64,000 nt of DNA from Cymbidium sinense (GCA_021442155.1 CM038221.1:147489601-147553600); one strand, 5' to 3'. Shown: positions 22,732-35,132, counted from the stretch's first letter. The notes: generated by a model from the sequence alone, not told the origin. Numbers and translations are program-made.

Positions 22732-25700
22732 TATTGACCTCAATTTTGGAGTGAGCTCTCAACTTCCTCATCATAGATCTAGGACTCTTGTAGATACTAA
22801 GAGCTCCTTAGACTTAAGACACTTCTAGTGATTAGGTGAACAAATAACCTAAGCCTAGAGACTTAGAAGAGTTAGCCATTGGAATAGGTTATGCCTTAGG
22901 GATTTAGGAAAATTTGCCTACCCTATACCCTTAAACCCAATCTTTGCTTCCTTCCTTAAACCTACCTCAAATTAAAACCAAAATCATAAATCCAATTCCA
23001 AATCAAATGATTGAAGCCCATGATTAAATTAAAATTCCAAGACCCTTCCTAAGACCTTTGATTTTATCTTATGGACTTGGCCTTAACCAAATTCAAATCA
23101 ACCTCATCACAATTGATTTTTTATTAAATATCCATTAAATCTCAAATCAAATTAATTCCAAATCAAATGATTGAATCCATGATCAAATTCAAATTTCAAA
23201 ATCACTTCCTAAGCCATATGAACCACCTTCATATGCTTAGCCAAAACTCCCTTTAAACCAAATAAACTTGGTTGATTTCTTTATAAATTAATCATTTATT
23301 CATTTATATTCACAAATATAAATGAAATCCAAATTCAAATAGCCAAAACCAAATTAAACTAAATCAAACTAAATCAAGACCTTTCTTAATCCATATAGAC
23401 CTACCTCCATAAGCTTAATCAAATCTCAACCCGAATCAACCCAAACTCAATTGATTTCTTTAGAAATCAGTTATTCCTTCATTTATATTCACAAATATAA
23501 ATGAACCCACCCTCCAATGACCAAAAATAAATCAAACTAAATCAATTTCCTACTTAAGCCCTTTTGCCCTACATCTTTAAATTTGGTCAAATTTGTTTCC
23601 AAATCACTCCAAACTCAAGTGATTTTCTATGAATCATTTATATCTTCATTTATATTCATAAATATAAATGAAATATGAATCCAAATGGCCAAAACCAAAC
23701 CCAAATCAAATCAAATCAAATTTCCAATTTTAGCATTTTTAGCTAATTTCTTGAACTTGACTAAATGATATCCAAATCAACTCAAAACCCATGGATTTCT
23801 TCATGATTCAATCATTCCTTCAATCATTGTTCCAAATATAAACACAAACTATAATTATCAAACCAAATCCAAGTCAACTCAAGTCAAGCCCATGTTGACC
23901 CCTTTTGACTTGAAATTGCCATATGAACCAAAATCCATTTGACTCCAAACTAATTGTAATTAGATTCATATCTTCATCCTAGCTTATATATGAGTTCAAC
24001 TAAACTTGAATCAAGCCAAAACCAAACCAATTGACCCATTTAGGTCCACTTGATCCAAAGTGACCTAAAAGACCTTTTTGAGCCATGTTATAATCCAACC
24101 CAAATTGGATTGAACTAAGCCCACCCAAACCTCATATCATGATCAACAATCATCCTAGGGTGATCAACTATCTTGAATTTGGTCAAAATAAAGTCAACCT
24201 TTAGACCAATTGAAACTCAAACTAGCCAAAACCCACCATATACCAAATTGATTGAAACCATTGATTCAAACCAATTCATAATCAATGATTGAACATGACC
24301 AAACCTTTAATTGAGCCAAACCAAGTCCAATTGGCCATTTGACCTAAGTTGACCCAAATTGGCCTAAAAAGCCAAAATGGGTCAAATCATGATTTGATCC
24401 AAATTGATTACAACCAATGGTTCAAGTTCATTCCAAATCATTTATTGAAGTTGACCAAAGCCATGGTTGAGCCCAATTTGACCAATTGGTCAACTTGACC
24501 CAACTGAGCCTAATTTAACCTAAAAAGTCAAATTGGCTAAAATCCAAATTAAACTTGAATCAAACCAAACCAAAGCCTACAATCATTTTTAATTAACCAA
24601 TTGAACATGAACCAACACCTGACCCAACCAAATCTGGTCAAATTGGTTAACTTAGCCCATTTGACCTATTTGAACCCAAATGAGCCGAAATCAAACCTAA
24701 GCCAAATTAATCAAAACCACTTGAACCAAAACTCTTCAAAACATCATTTGAACATAACCCAAGTCTTGGTTTAACCCGATTTGACCAATTGGTCAACCCA
24801 ACCTAACTTGAACCCAAATGACCCATTTGACCATATGAAACTAAACCACCCCAAACCAACCCATGGGACCCTAGGACCTAGCCAAACTCGACCCAATCCA
24901 GCCCTAGATCATTCCCAATATAACCCTAGATTATTCCCAAACCAGGCCAAATCCAAGTAGGACCCAACCCAAGGGAATTTACCATTGGACAAGCTCATTG
25001 GCAATGGATTCTTGCCATAAGAGGCAAGGTCTACTCTCCCATCACCATGGCAGCCATCCCATTGCCAAATGGGGTATGCCTAGCCTGCCTAGCTCACCTC
25101 AGAACCATTAGGATCATCCATGGACCATTGGGAGTTCACCTCCTCCCCTCTCAAGCCAAAATCGAGCACCCAAAGGACCATCCCAACTCAATCCTCCCAT
25201 ATTTATCTTGAGCTCTAGCCTCAACTCCCTGAGCCATGGAGTGACGGCGACCCTCCATGTCTGATGGCAACAAATTGGTAGAATTTTAGGGATGGATCTT
25301 ATCCATCCATCACACTGATTTGGTATACTCCCTTAATTCAAGCGATAATTATCACCATTGGAATTCTCTGAGTCCCTTGAGCAATTTTGAAATCCTTCTG
25401 AGCTTCCTAGAGCATCTAAGCCTCCCTCGATTGGCCATTATTCTTTACGTATGAAACCAAAATAGGGGAGACCTCTTTTGATTCAAACCCACCCATTTCT
25501 TAACTAAACTCCAATTAAACTTGCTCACACCTTCACTACACCTAATCGAATCCAAGCAAATCATCCCTTGAGTTCCAAAGCCACTGGAAGCCATACTATA
25601 ATCAAGATCGAACACCAAATAGTAGGAGCTTGGTCCATAGAGTAATCTACCTCAAATCAAGGTTCATGCAGCTCAACAGGGCTTTGTTTCTACCAAATGA

Positions 25701-25799
25701 AGCTACCTCAGTCAATCTCATCATCGAACATCAGCTCCAGTGAATTTCCTCAAAATCATTGATTTAGGAAAAATATGTTGGTCATTTTCAAAGTGACCT

Positions 25800-26160
25800 T
25801 GCATTTGAGCCCATCTTAGCCGTTGGATCCTTGTGGATCCTTCGTGTGAAGGTGTGGGTTGAGTATGAAGTGGACCCGAGCTCGGGTGAGCTCAGATCGA
25901 GCGATCCATGGCGGACGGGCTCCGTCATTCATCGCTCGTAGGAAGATGGATCATGGTACGTCTATTTTGCATGATTGGAATGGATGACCATGATCAAATC
26001 GCATAGAATACCTCTATATTTCCTCCTTAACAATGGGATCTAATCATGGTCATCCGATCTTAGATCGAACGGTCCACGGGAAAGTGCATCCATCGCAATC
26101 CTAGTCAGCCTTTTGATTTGACAACTTAAATACCCTATCCCATTGTGCCACGTGAAAAGC
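25800..26160 (+). promoter_or_regulatory. GC-richer block of LTR A
   Basis: It contains a 14-bp perfect palindrome ACCCGAGCTCGGGT (25874-25887), several CpGs (GGCGGACGGG, TCGCTCG) and a CCACGTG at 26148. Equivalent to 2980-3290 in LTR1. It is missing from the B/F subfamily. Confidence 0.4.
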
Positions 26161-29100
26161 ATCGACAAACATGGCTCCAATGATTAAGGGTTAATTAGAG
26201 ATGTTTTAATTAATTTTTAAGCCTGAAAGTTCCTAAAATTATAACTAATCATAAAAAAATCCAAAAATTATGAATGATGGCTCAATTTAAAGGTATTTCA
26301 TAGGAGAATCCAAGAAAATTATTATTAATTAGTTTTGAATAGTAATTTCTACATAATTGAGGTTTAATTAAAAATTTAATTAGCCTAATTACTCTCAAAT
26401 TAATTATCCAATTAATTTCAAACTTTCTAGAGATGATTAGGGGGATAACCTACCTTGCCTATTTTTCTTGGAATTTATTGGATATTTAATTAGGCAAATT
26501 AATTGATTAAGCTTTAATTACTCTCTTTACTTAATTAGTGATAATTAATCAAATGAATAGTAAATTAATCCATCAATTGAGTTCATTAGCCTTGTTAATA
26601 GTGGAGAAACTTAGGGAAATGGGTTGGGATGCCTCTTCCAATCTTTTCCTTAAGTCTTCTTTATTCCATCTTTAAAATTATTTAATTAAAACTCATTAAT
26701 TAATTAATTAATTAAATCAATCAAAACCCAAATAATATCTAAACTTTAATTAACTAATTGAAAAGATTTAGGGATTGAGACTTAGGCTTCTTTCTTTGTC
26801 TCTTCCTCTAAGTCCATTTCATATTATTGGTTAAGGATAATTAGGATTTAATTATATAGTTAATCAACTTAATTAACTAGATTAAACCTACCTTCCTCAA
26901 TTAACTCTTGGGTAGCTCTTTGGGTGTTCAATAACCTAAAGAGAGAGCTAATGAAATTTTGGTTAGCTCACATGTGTGAGAAAATTATAAAAGTAATTAA
27001 GTGAGTCCCTTAAGCTTAATTAACTATTAATTATGAGCCAATTGCATTTTTTCATGTGGTTGCATCTCATGTTGGCTCATCATTATTTAGTTAATTAGCT
27101 TAAGGTGATGTAGGTAAGGGTTAATTAATTGATTTAATTCATACTTTAACCTAATTAAGACATAAAATCAACTTAATTTCTTTTCATTGAATCAAATTAG
27201 CTCACATATGGGGAATGAGATTAGTATTAGCAAACCTCGTTCACATTTCTTAAATCAATCAAACATAAGATCAAAAATAGCTTTAAGAAACTTTGGTTTA
27301 TTTTAAATAAACTTATTTAATATGCTTATCCTTAGGATTTAGTTGGATTGAATGAAATTACATGCTTGTGTTTCTTTATTTCTTTCCAATCATGTTAAAA
27401 TATTGTATGCCACTTGTATTCATGCATTCATTTATTTTAAATTAATCAAATGAAAATGATTTCCTTTATGTCAATTTGTATGTGTTGACTTAATTAGAAA
27501 TATGTATGGCTATTATCATTATTAAATTTCAAATATATTTTCAAAAGCTTATTAATGAATAATAATATGCATATTATGACTTTAGTTACACATACACAGG
27601 AGATGTATGTGAATATAAGCTTAGTGTATGAAGTGAAGTCTCTTTCTTACATTCATATGTTGACTTGCATAAGTTTAATGTTAATGGGTATATTATGAAC
27701 ACTGGGATGCACATATTTAAATATCCCCAAGGAGGTTCCTACTTCACTCCCCTAGTGCAGAACAATGGTGACGTACTCATTTGATTTCATTCTTATGCAT
27801 CTTAACATTGGAATTTAGATAGAGCTTTAATTCATTTACATAAATAAATCAATTCAATTAAATGCTACTTTTGTATGTTTTTCTATTCTTATAGTTGCTT
27901 ATACATCCATATGTATTTAAGAGTAGCGGGTATATTAGTCTGGACATTCCGGGGACGTACAACTTTAAGTAGCTCCAAGGAGGTTCCTACCTCACTCCCC
28001 TGGTGTGGAACAATGGTGCCATACTTGCTTAAAACTTTTATACATTTGAACATGTATTTAGCTAATGAATGAAAACCCTAATTTTCTATTAAAAAGACAT
28101 GCATTCATATTTTTGTTCAAGTTGTTGGATTGATTAGTCATATGATTTAGAGCTCTTTTCTTATGCTTTTGTATAAGAATTTAGATAGAGCTTTAAACTA
28201 ATATGATAAAATTATTCAACCAAATGAAACATCAATTCCAAGTACATTTGCTTACATTCATCATTTAAGTGTTCTAAGATACAAATTGCATGTATAGGTA
28301 TGTTTAGGACTTAATCATATGCATGTCATATATGCATGATGGAAAGAAATGAACAAACATGTGTTATGTGATAGTAATTAATCCCAATTAATCTTAAAAT
28401 TTCTTTATTAAATGAGTTTATTTAGAGTAAACCTAGACTTTGGATTAATTAAAATATGTAATAAGTCATTCACTAAAGAGAATTGATTAATTAATTTGCT
28501 TTAGATGTGGCTTAAGGTAGGGATGAAAGAGAGTGATCCTCTCTTTTCTTTTCTCTATAACACTTAGTTGTTAGATGTAAGCCAAAGGAATCAAAAGAAA
28601 ATACTAAGTAAAATTCTCAAGTCAACTAAATCACTTGAAGAGAAATCAACCCTTCATAATCAAATCTCTTCATACTTAGAAAATCTTAACTCTAAATCTG
28701 TTAGAACATAAACACAAGCACAATACACACACATTAGATTAAGTCACCACATCTAGCTTTATGCTAGGGTGGTGCATGGTTTGATGTATGTTTATTTTGC
28801 GTTGTATTATTGTAGACTAGATATTAGGGTGTATGCTTCATAGACTGGATGATAGGCCGTGATTAGCCTAATCATGTTTTTTGTAAGAGATTATATTAAA
28901 GGGGTGCTTAAAATAAATATAAATTCTTTCTTTTGTAGGTTGCTTAACTCCTAAGCATGATCTACATTAGGATAGGTGGACTTGGTTACCCATGTGCAGG
29001 ATGCTAAGTCCAAATTATGCATATAACTGCTTGGGTTGTATGGTGTGTTTAGCTAATACTTGTATTGCAAATGTAGTTAGATTTACTTTTCTATTCTTTT

Positions 29101-29199
29101 GATGTAATTGTACATTAGGAATTTGGTTAAGTGTTATGGGGGTTAAGGATGAACATTGGCCAGAAGGTTTAATCAGTGTGTGATGCCTAGAAGCCTACC

Positions 29200-29335
29200 A
29201 AATCAAATGAAGTAAATCAAATGAAGAAATGGAGGGGGCATAATGACTTGAAGACCCCCCATAACTCTTATCATTTATAATTTATAATTATTCTTTTATA
29301 TACCAGGTTGTATAAGGGTAGAGCTTGGTTACCCA
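29200..29335 (+). promoter_or_regulatory. Candidate LTR core promoter (LTR A)
   Basis: An A/G-rich stretch and GAAGACCCCCC are followed by TATAAGGGTAG at 29311 and the dyad GGGTAG/TTACCC. Same order as at 6096-6230. Confidence 0.4.
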
Positions 29336-31375
29336 TTTTTCTTGTTGGACCCATCAAGACTGCCTATTATTCTTTTGCATTGGATTTATAAATTATTTGA
29401 TGATTTATTTACATTGTGCAATAAAAATGGTATGTATTTTCCTAGTTTCTTCATATATGATGATTTAATGTGTGGTCTGGATCTGCTTAGGCTCTTAGAA
29501 AAAAAATAAACTTTTTACCCCAATCACAACTCATAACTAAATTTTTTAAATAACTCATAACCTCATTTAAAGTCTAGGTATTAAATCAAGATAATTAAAA
29601 GATTTAAAAATCTCGTAGCTAAATGTTGTATGCTTAACACTGCATATCATATTATTTCACTCTTACTAAGAGAGGGTTTCCATCCTTGCATGATAGGGGA
29701 AGACTTGACCTTTGAGGGTCTCCCTTGTGGTGAAAAACATCTTTCTCTAATTTATAATAACCCTATTTCATCATGCATTTTGACATATAAAATCATATAG
29801 CCTTTGTAAAATGAAGAGTCCAAAATCAAATAAAATTTGATAAAATTTATATTAGACTAAGTCATTATTCATACCACTCTTCTCTGAGTGGGTTTAAAGA
29901 ATTTAGTTTCTTTTAAATGATAACAACTATCCATCTTGCAAAATATGACTTGACCACATCATTTTAAAATGTAGGAGTTGTTACCTGTGGTTATAAGTCC
30001 AGTGGTTTACTCTATCTTATAGAGGTAAATAGTATACCCATTTTTTGCTTAGATTTAGGTTGTGCTTTGGCCCTCACTAAAGCTCCCTAGATTTAGGATC
30101 TAAGGTTGTTATTTTCCCTTGGGCTATAAGCATAAATCCTCACCTCTTAGGCATTTTCACAATCTTGTGTTCTGGAATCATAAGTCCTAGTTTTCTAATA
30201 AAATTTCAACTCAAATACATTGTTCTCCTCAATTTTAAATATATAAAGCCCAACCATAGAATAATTTTGGATGCTCACTATACCTCTTAGTATCATGAGC
30301 ATCTACTACTCATCTCCTTTTGGCTTCAATAATAAGTCTCTCATTTTGATCTATCCCACTTGATTTTTCAAACATAGCAGTTTATTGATAGTCCTATCTT
30401 TAAAATCTTTGGAGATAATTGCTTACTTTAATCGAGTATTTCTTAAGAACTAATCTTCTTTAGGATGTAATTAACTTGAGGGTTTTCCCCATAGGGAACT
30501 TTAAGACCCAATTTAAATAAATCCTACTTTATTCATCCATGTAAATTAGGGAAAAATCTATATTTGAAGACCCATCATGTACCTTAAGAGTCTTTATTAG
30601 TGATTAGGTCCATCGTGGTAGTGATTCATCTTTCAAGATAGTGTACTCACTATTCCTTAATGTCATCCTCATCTCAATACACATAACATATACAAATAAA
30701 CTAAAATAAACACCACATGCATTTGATAATGAATGAAAATCTTCTTTTCTACAAAATACACATATGCATCTTTCATTTAATGCATTTAAAGTGTGCTAAA
30801 GGAAATATATTGCATGTATAGTTATACTTATGATTCAAGCATATGCATGATACATGTGATGTATGTCATGTGTTAGTAGTTCACTCAAACTAATCTTAAG
30901 AAGCCTTTCATGTTGAATGCAATCATTTAAGGTGAACCTAAACTTAGGATCAATTTAAAATATGTAATAAGCTATTCACTAAATTGAACAAAACCAAATT
31001 AACATGCTTTAAAAAATTGGCTTAGGTGATGAAAGAGGGCAACCTCTTTTCTTCTCTTTATAACATTTAGTTGCTAAGTCTAGGTCTATTGAAACAAAAA
31101 AACTACAAATTAAAACTTGCAAATCAATTAAAGCATTTGAAGTGAAACCACCCTTTATGTCAAATTGAATCTTTCTACACTTAGAAAATTATAACTCTAA
31201 AGCCTAGTTAGAACATACAACACAAGCCTTAATACACACACATTAGATTAAGTCACCACTTCTAGCCTTATGTTAGGGTGGTGCATGGTTTGATGTATAT
31301 TTGTTTTGTGATGTAATGTTTTAGTCGTAGACTAGATGGTAGGTCATGATTAGCCTAATCATATTTTTTATAGGA

Positions 31376-31453
31376 GATTATGCTTAGAGAGGCCGCTTAA
31401 AAATAAATATAAATGCTCTCTTTATAGGTTACTTAAGCTCCTAAGCATAATCC
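31376..31453 (+). other. Long conserved LTR dyad (LTR B copy)
   Basis: GATTATGCTTAGAG (31376-31389) pairs with CTCCTAAGCATAATCC (31438-31453) around an AT-rich loop with AAATAAATATAAA. The best copy is in LTR F at 60701-60777. Confidence 0.55.
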
Positions 31454-31699
31454 AAGTTAGGACAGGTGGGCTTGGTTACCCATGTGCAGGGTGATAAGTC
31501 TAAATTATAATATAACTACTTAAGTTGTATGTATGTTTAGCTAACACTTATTTTACAAGGGTAGTTAGATTTACTTTTTCTTATTTTTAATGTAATTTTG
31601 AATTAAGATTTAGGATTAGTGCTATGGGGGATTAGGATGAGCAGTGGCTAGAAGGCTTTGTCTTGGGAGGCCCTATGATGCCTTTGGAGCAAATCAAAT

Positions 31700-31825
31700 C
31701 AAAAATAAGAGAAGGAGGATATGAAGAAATAAAGAAAAGAAAACCCTCATAGCATATATTCTTTTGTAATCCGGGTTGTATAAGGGTAGAGCTTGGCTAC
31801 CCATCTTTTCTTTTTTCAGAGTGTG
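31700..31825 (+). promoter_or_regulatory. Candidate LTR core promoter (LTR B)
   Basis: GA-rich tract (31706-31742), then TATAAG at 31779-31784 and a perfect dyad GGGTAG-AGCTTGG-CTACCC. It drives rightward into the remaining LTR and element 2. Inferred from position and conservation only. Confidence 0.45.
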
Positions 31826-33002
31826 TGGCAGAACCCGATCGCATTGGCCTTTTATTCTATTATGAAATTTATACATGTTTGATTGATGTTATTTATATTA
31901 CGCGTTAGAATGGCATGCTTTTCATAGTTTCTTAATGTTTGATGTTTGAATGTATGGCCTGGATGTGATTAGGCTCTTAGGTTAAAAATATATTTTTTAC
32001 CCAATTAATCACTCGTAATTAAAATTTTCTACAACTCATAAACTTACATAAAGCCTGGGACATAATCAAGATAATTAAAAGATTCAGTAACCCCTTAGTT
32101 GAATGTTGTATGTCTCACATCATGCATGCATATTATTTCACTCTTGTTAAGAGAGGGTTTCCATCCTTGCACAATAAAAGAAGGCTAGACCTTTGAGGGC
32201 CTCATCTATGTTGGAAAACACCTTTTTCTCGTTGATTTAGCTCATAATCCATTTTCATCATGCATTTAGGCATAAGAAATCCTATAGCCTTTGTCAAAAT
32301 GAAGAGTCAAAAATCAAATAAAATTTGAAAAGATTTCTCATTAGAATAAGTCATTGTTCATACCACTCATGCTCTAGTCTCTTGGGGAGTGGGTTAAGGA
32401 CTTTAGTCTCTTTGTAAATTAATAATAGCCTAACTATCTTACAAATTCATAAGATTGGACTACATGGATTTAAAGCATAGGAGGAGTTAGCTGGCGAAAA
32501 CTCCAAGCAGTTGTAAGCCCAACAGTCTGGTAGTTTATTCTCTCTTATGGAGGTAAATCTTATGCCCATCTTCGTTTAGATTTAGGTTGTACTTTAGCTT
32601 ATGCCAATGCTCCGTAGATTTAAGATCTGAGGTAGCTATTATCTTCGAGCTACAAGTATAAATCCTCACCTCTTATGCATTTCCATAATCTTGTGTTGTG
32701 AGATTTTAAGTCTTAGCTTTCTAATAAAAATTGAACTCAAATAAATAAACCTCTTCAACTTCAAACATATAAAGCCCAATTATAGGATAGGTTGAAATGC
32801 TCACTAAGTTTTCTAGTATCATGAGTATTTCTTACTCATTTCCTTCGGCTTCGATAATAAGTCTTCTCCTTGAGTTTTTTCCATTTGATTTTCAATATAA
32901 CCAATTTATTAATAGTCTAGCCTTGAAATCTTTGGAGAGTTTAATTTTTACTTTAATCGAGAGTATTCCTAAGGAATTCACTTTTCTTAGGATGTAATTA
33001 AC

Positions 33003-33022
33003 TATGGAGGCTTGCCTCCATA
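33003..33022 (+). other. LTR 3' hairpin (LTR B)
   Basis: Perfect 9-bp stem TATGGAGGC / GCCTCCATA with a TT loop. A second small dyad, TACTTTAC / GTAAAGTA, follows near 33055-33080. Both are also present in LTR1b (9014-9035; 9067 onward). Confidence 0.65.
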
Positions 33023-33275
33023 AGGAACTTAATGAACCCAGCTTAATATTAATCTTACTTTACTTTCCATGTAAAGTAGGAGAAAATCTCTGGTATATTC
33101 GAAGACCCATCATGCCTTAGGAGTCCTTATTAGGTGATTAGGTCCATTCTAGGTGATGGCTTCTATTTTTTGAGATAGTACATCATTCCTTAATGTCATA
33201 CCCGATCACTTCAATAAGTATCCCCTAAGATCTGCATGGTGTCCCACTTCTAAAAATAAACACCACAAATTTTTC

Positions 33276-33293
33276 TAGTGACTCCACTGGGGA
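33276..33293 (+). other. Primer-binding site of element 2 (tRNA-Arg)
   Basis: TAGTGACTCCACTGGGGA matches the complement of tRNA-Arg(ACG), TGGCGACTCCACTGGGGA, at 16 of 18 positions. The two changes are G-to-A and C-to-T, consistent with deamination. It lies 8 bp after the LTR end. Confidence 0.85.
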
Positions 33294-33689
33294 TTGTTCC
33301 TCTCTCCATCTCTAGTAGACATTATTATCCAAGCATTGATAGTGACTTATATTTCATATAAGACTATATTTCATTCCATTGGAACTTAGCTTATTTCATC
33401 TTTAAGCAAAGCTAGCCAACATCCTTTAGGTTTTAGGACCTCACTCTATGTAGGTCTTAAGACCCCTATTAGGTCCCCAATAGGTATAAATAAGTTAACT
33501 AAATGAAAGGAGATGACTACAAATTTTGAACCTCTTTACCATCTTCTTGGTGAGGCAAGGTTCATCTCATACTTGAGAAAATAAACCCATTGAAAAAATA
33601 TTACTTTCCAAAAGCACTTTTCATAATTAATTAAAATTTCACATGACAAAAGATTTGCATAAAATTTTCAAAAGATTTAAAGATAACTA
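33294..33689 (+). other. Element 2 leader, first part
   Basis: AT-rich sequence with no open frame of note. It contains ATAGGTATAAATAAGTTAAC and TTAGGTTTTAGGACC-type words; nothing recognised. Confidence 0.4.
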
Positions 33690-34681
33690 AACCTCATGTA
33701 ACAATATCTATAATTGTCACACAGAGGTTCTTTTCAAAAATTGAAATCAAATAATTTTAAAATTCCTTTTTCAAAAGAACATTTTTGAAAATACTATCTT
33801 CATTCAATGCACATAGGTTCATTGAATGGAGATTCTATTTTCAAATAAAATCATGACATAAAAATTGAAATACCATTTAACACATTCCACATGTACTAAG
33901 TTGGGGTTTCCATTTTCAAAAAGCAATGTCACACACAAAATTCCATCTTTGAAAAATAAAGTATGAACAATTGAATTCCATTTAACAATACCTAAACTTG
34001 TTAAGTAGAATTCCCTTTTTCAAAATCAAAACACATTGGACTCCGTTTAGCATACCCACATTTGCTAAGTGGAGTTCTCTTCTTCAAATCAAAATCAAAA
34101 CATATTTGAATTCCATTTGACATACCCAAATTTGTCAAATGAGAATTCCTTTTCAAAAAATCAAACACATTGATCTTTACTTAGCATACCCACATTTGCT
34201 AAGTAGAGTCCCCTTTTTAAAATCACATGAAAATGAATCACATTTGAATTCCATTTGACATACCCAAATTTGTCAAATGAAAGTTTAATTTTTTTAAAAT
34301 TAAAAGTAAATTAGATTCTACTTAACATACCATATTTGTTAAATCGAAGTCACTTTCAAAACAAATTCAACAAATTAAACACATGACACATATCATCGTA
34401 AACAAACAAAAATGCTTTCAAAAATATTTTTAAACATGCACTTGAATCTCACTTAGCATACCCAAATTTGCTCAGTAAAGATTTCAAGATCAAATTTTCA
34501 AACAAAGGATAAACAAAATAAATACATCTCCCCAAAATGGAATGAACCTCATTCAGCATACTCAAATTTGTTGAATGAAAGTTTTAAATAAAAATCAAAA
34601 TTCAATGACAAAGTCTCTCCTCAAATCTCTCTAATTCAATGAACCCTACTTAGCATACTTAAATTTGTTAAGTGTGGGTTC
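33690..34681 (+). repeat. Array of about twelve co-varying hairpin repeats in the element 2 leader
   Basis: Palindromic units lie at about 33690-33729, 33801-33828, 33871-33908 (weak), 33973-34013, 34038-34077, 34108-34148, 34173-34210, 34246-34284, 34313-34349, 34445-34483, 34547-34580 and 34641-34681. Each has two outer arms, two inner arms and a loop close to TACCCAAAT. Outer arms differ between units but match within a unit: GAATTC/GAATTC, GAACCC/GGGTTC, AACCTC/GAGGTT, AATCT/AGATT. Inner arms likewise: CATTTGACA/TGTCAAATG, ACTTAGCA/TGCTAAGT, CATTCAATG/CATTGAATG. Units are separated by CAAAA-rich spacers of variable length. The element 1 leader has no such array. Confidence 0.85.
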
Positions 34682-34816
34682 AAAATTCCAAGTTAATATC
34701 AAAAATCAATTTTTGAAGACAAAAATCAAAGCAAGGGTCTAACTCAATTATGTTTCAACAAATGCAGAGATACCAGCACAATCAGTTCCTTTCAATCTTC
34801 AGTAAGTTCAGTTATT

Positions 34817-35132
34817 ATGGCTCCCAACAAGTTTGTTTTCTCCTTCCCCTCCGGTGTAGATCTGGCCTTAGATCAAGCCAATCTCACCCTCGGCACACCA
34901 CCCCATTTACTTTGGCGTGGTTTGAGTGGATCACTGTGAGGGGCCAGCCCTCACCACTATTAGTAGGGAGGAGGTGATTGGACAGAAGCAACTTCTCCAT
35001 TTTGACATTCCATCTGACTCAGAGTTTCTCTTACTAAAGAGGAAGGCTGTTGAAGTCCCTGCAGCAGCATCAATTTTAGTTTCTTCTATGTCAGTTCCAG
35101 TAGCATTTGTGCCAGTGGTTCTCTCAGTTTAG
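34817..35132 (+). pseudogene. Upstream ORF (ORF1-like) of element 2
   Basis: An ATG at 34817 starts MAPNKFVFSFPSGVDLALDQ and runs 40 codons to a TGA. A second frame covering 34926-35132 continues with DHCEGPALTTISREEV, FDIPSDSEFLLLKRKAVEVP and a hydrophobic tail. The two frames overlap and look like one reading frame broken by a single-base indel. Like the element 1 frame at 12563, it sits between primer-binding site and gag and starts M-x-x-x-x-x-F. Base composition is much richer in GC than the LTRs around it. I do not recognise a domain; Ogre-type elements carry an uncharacterised ORF in this place. Confidence 0.5.

Larger units (their letters stand above)
22732..30715 (+). mobile_element. 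LTR A: complete solo LTR nested inside LTR B
   Basis: It starts TATTGACCTCAATTTTGGAG (TG changed to TA) and ends AAAATAAACACCA, like other LTR ends. Length 7,984 bp. It interrupts LTR B in the middle of ATGTGC|ATTTG. LTR F holds the uninterrupted site at 60141-60175, which serves as an empty-site control. Flanks TGTGC (22727-22731) and CATGC (30716-30720) would be a 5-bp target duplication with two changes. Internal landmarks: TTGAC-rich region 24000-24850, GC-richer block 25800-26160, two TAGTCTGGAC-type blocks (27702, degenerate, and 27936), TATAAG at 29311. It has no internal region, so it arose by LTR-LTR recombination. Confidence 0.8.
30721..33267 (+). mobile_element. LTR B, second part: 3' end of the element 2 5' LTR
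   Basis: It resumes the interrupted LTR B sequence (ATTTGATAATGAATG...). It contains the two conserved dyads (31376-31453 and about 31470-31500), the promoter-like TATAAG at 31779-31784 and the 3' hairpin at 33003-33022, and ends CACCACA at 33267. The primer-binding site follows 8 bp later, which proves that this is the 5' LTR of an element whose body lies to the right. Confidence 0.85.

Noticed and set aside
27875..28072. 65-codon open frame in LTR A
   Set aside because: It runs through the conserved TAGTCTGGAC block and is not open in LTR B, C, E or F.
32797..32997. 66-codon frame, with a partner at 62114-62314
   Set aside because: Both copies are open because B and F are sister LTRs and the sequence is AT-rich with few stops in this frame. 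Other LTRs do not keep it, and the residues are Ser/Ile/Phe-rich without a motif.
33690..34681. CRISPR-like array
   Set aside because: The units are imperfect palindromes of changing sequence with irregular spacing in plant retrotransposon DNA, not identical repeats with unique spacers.
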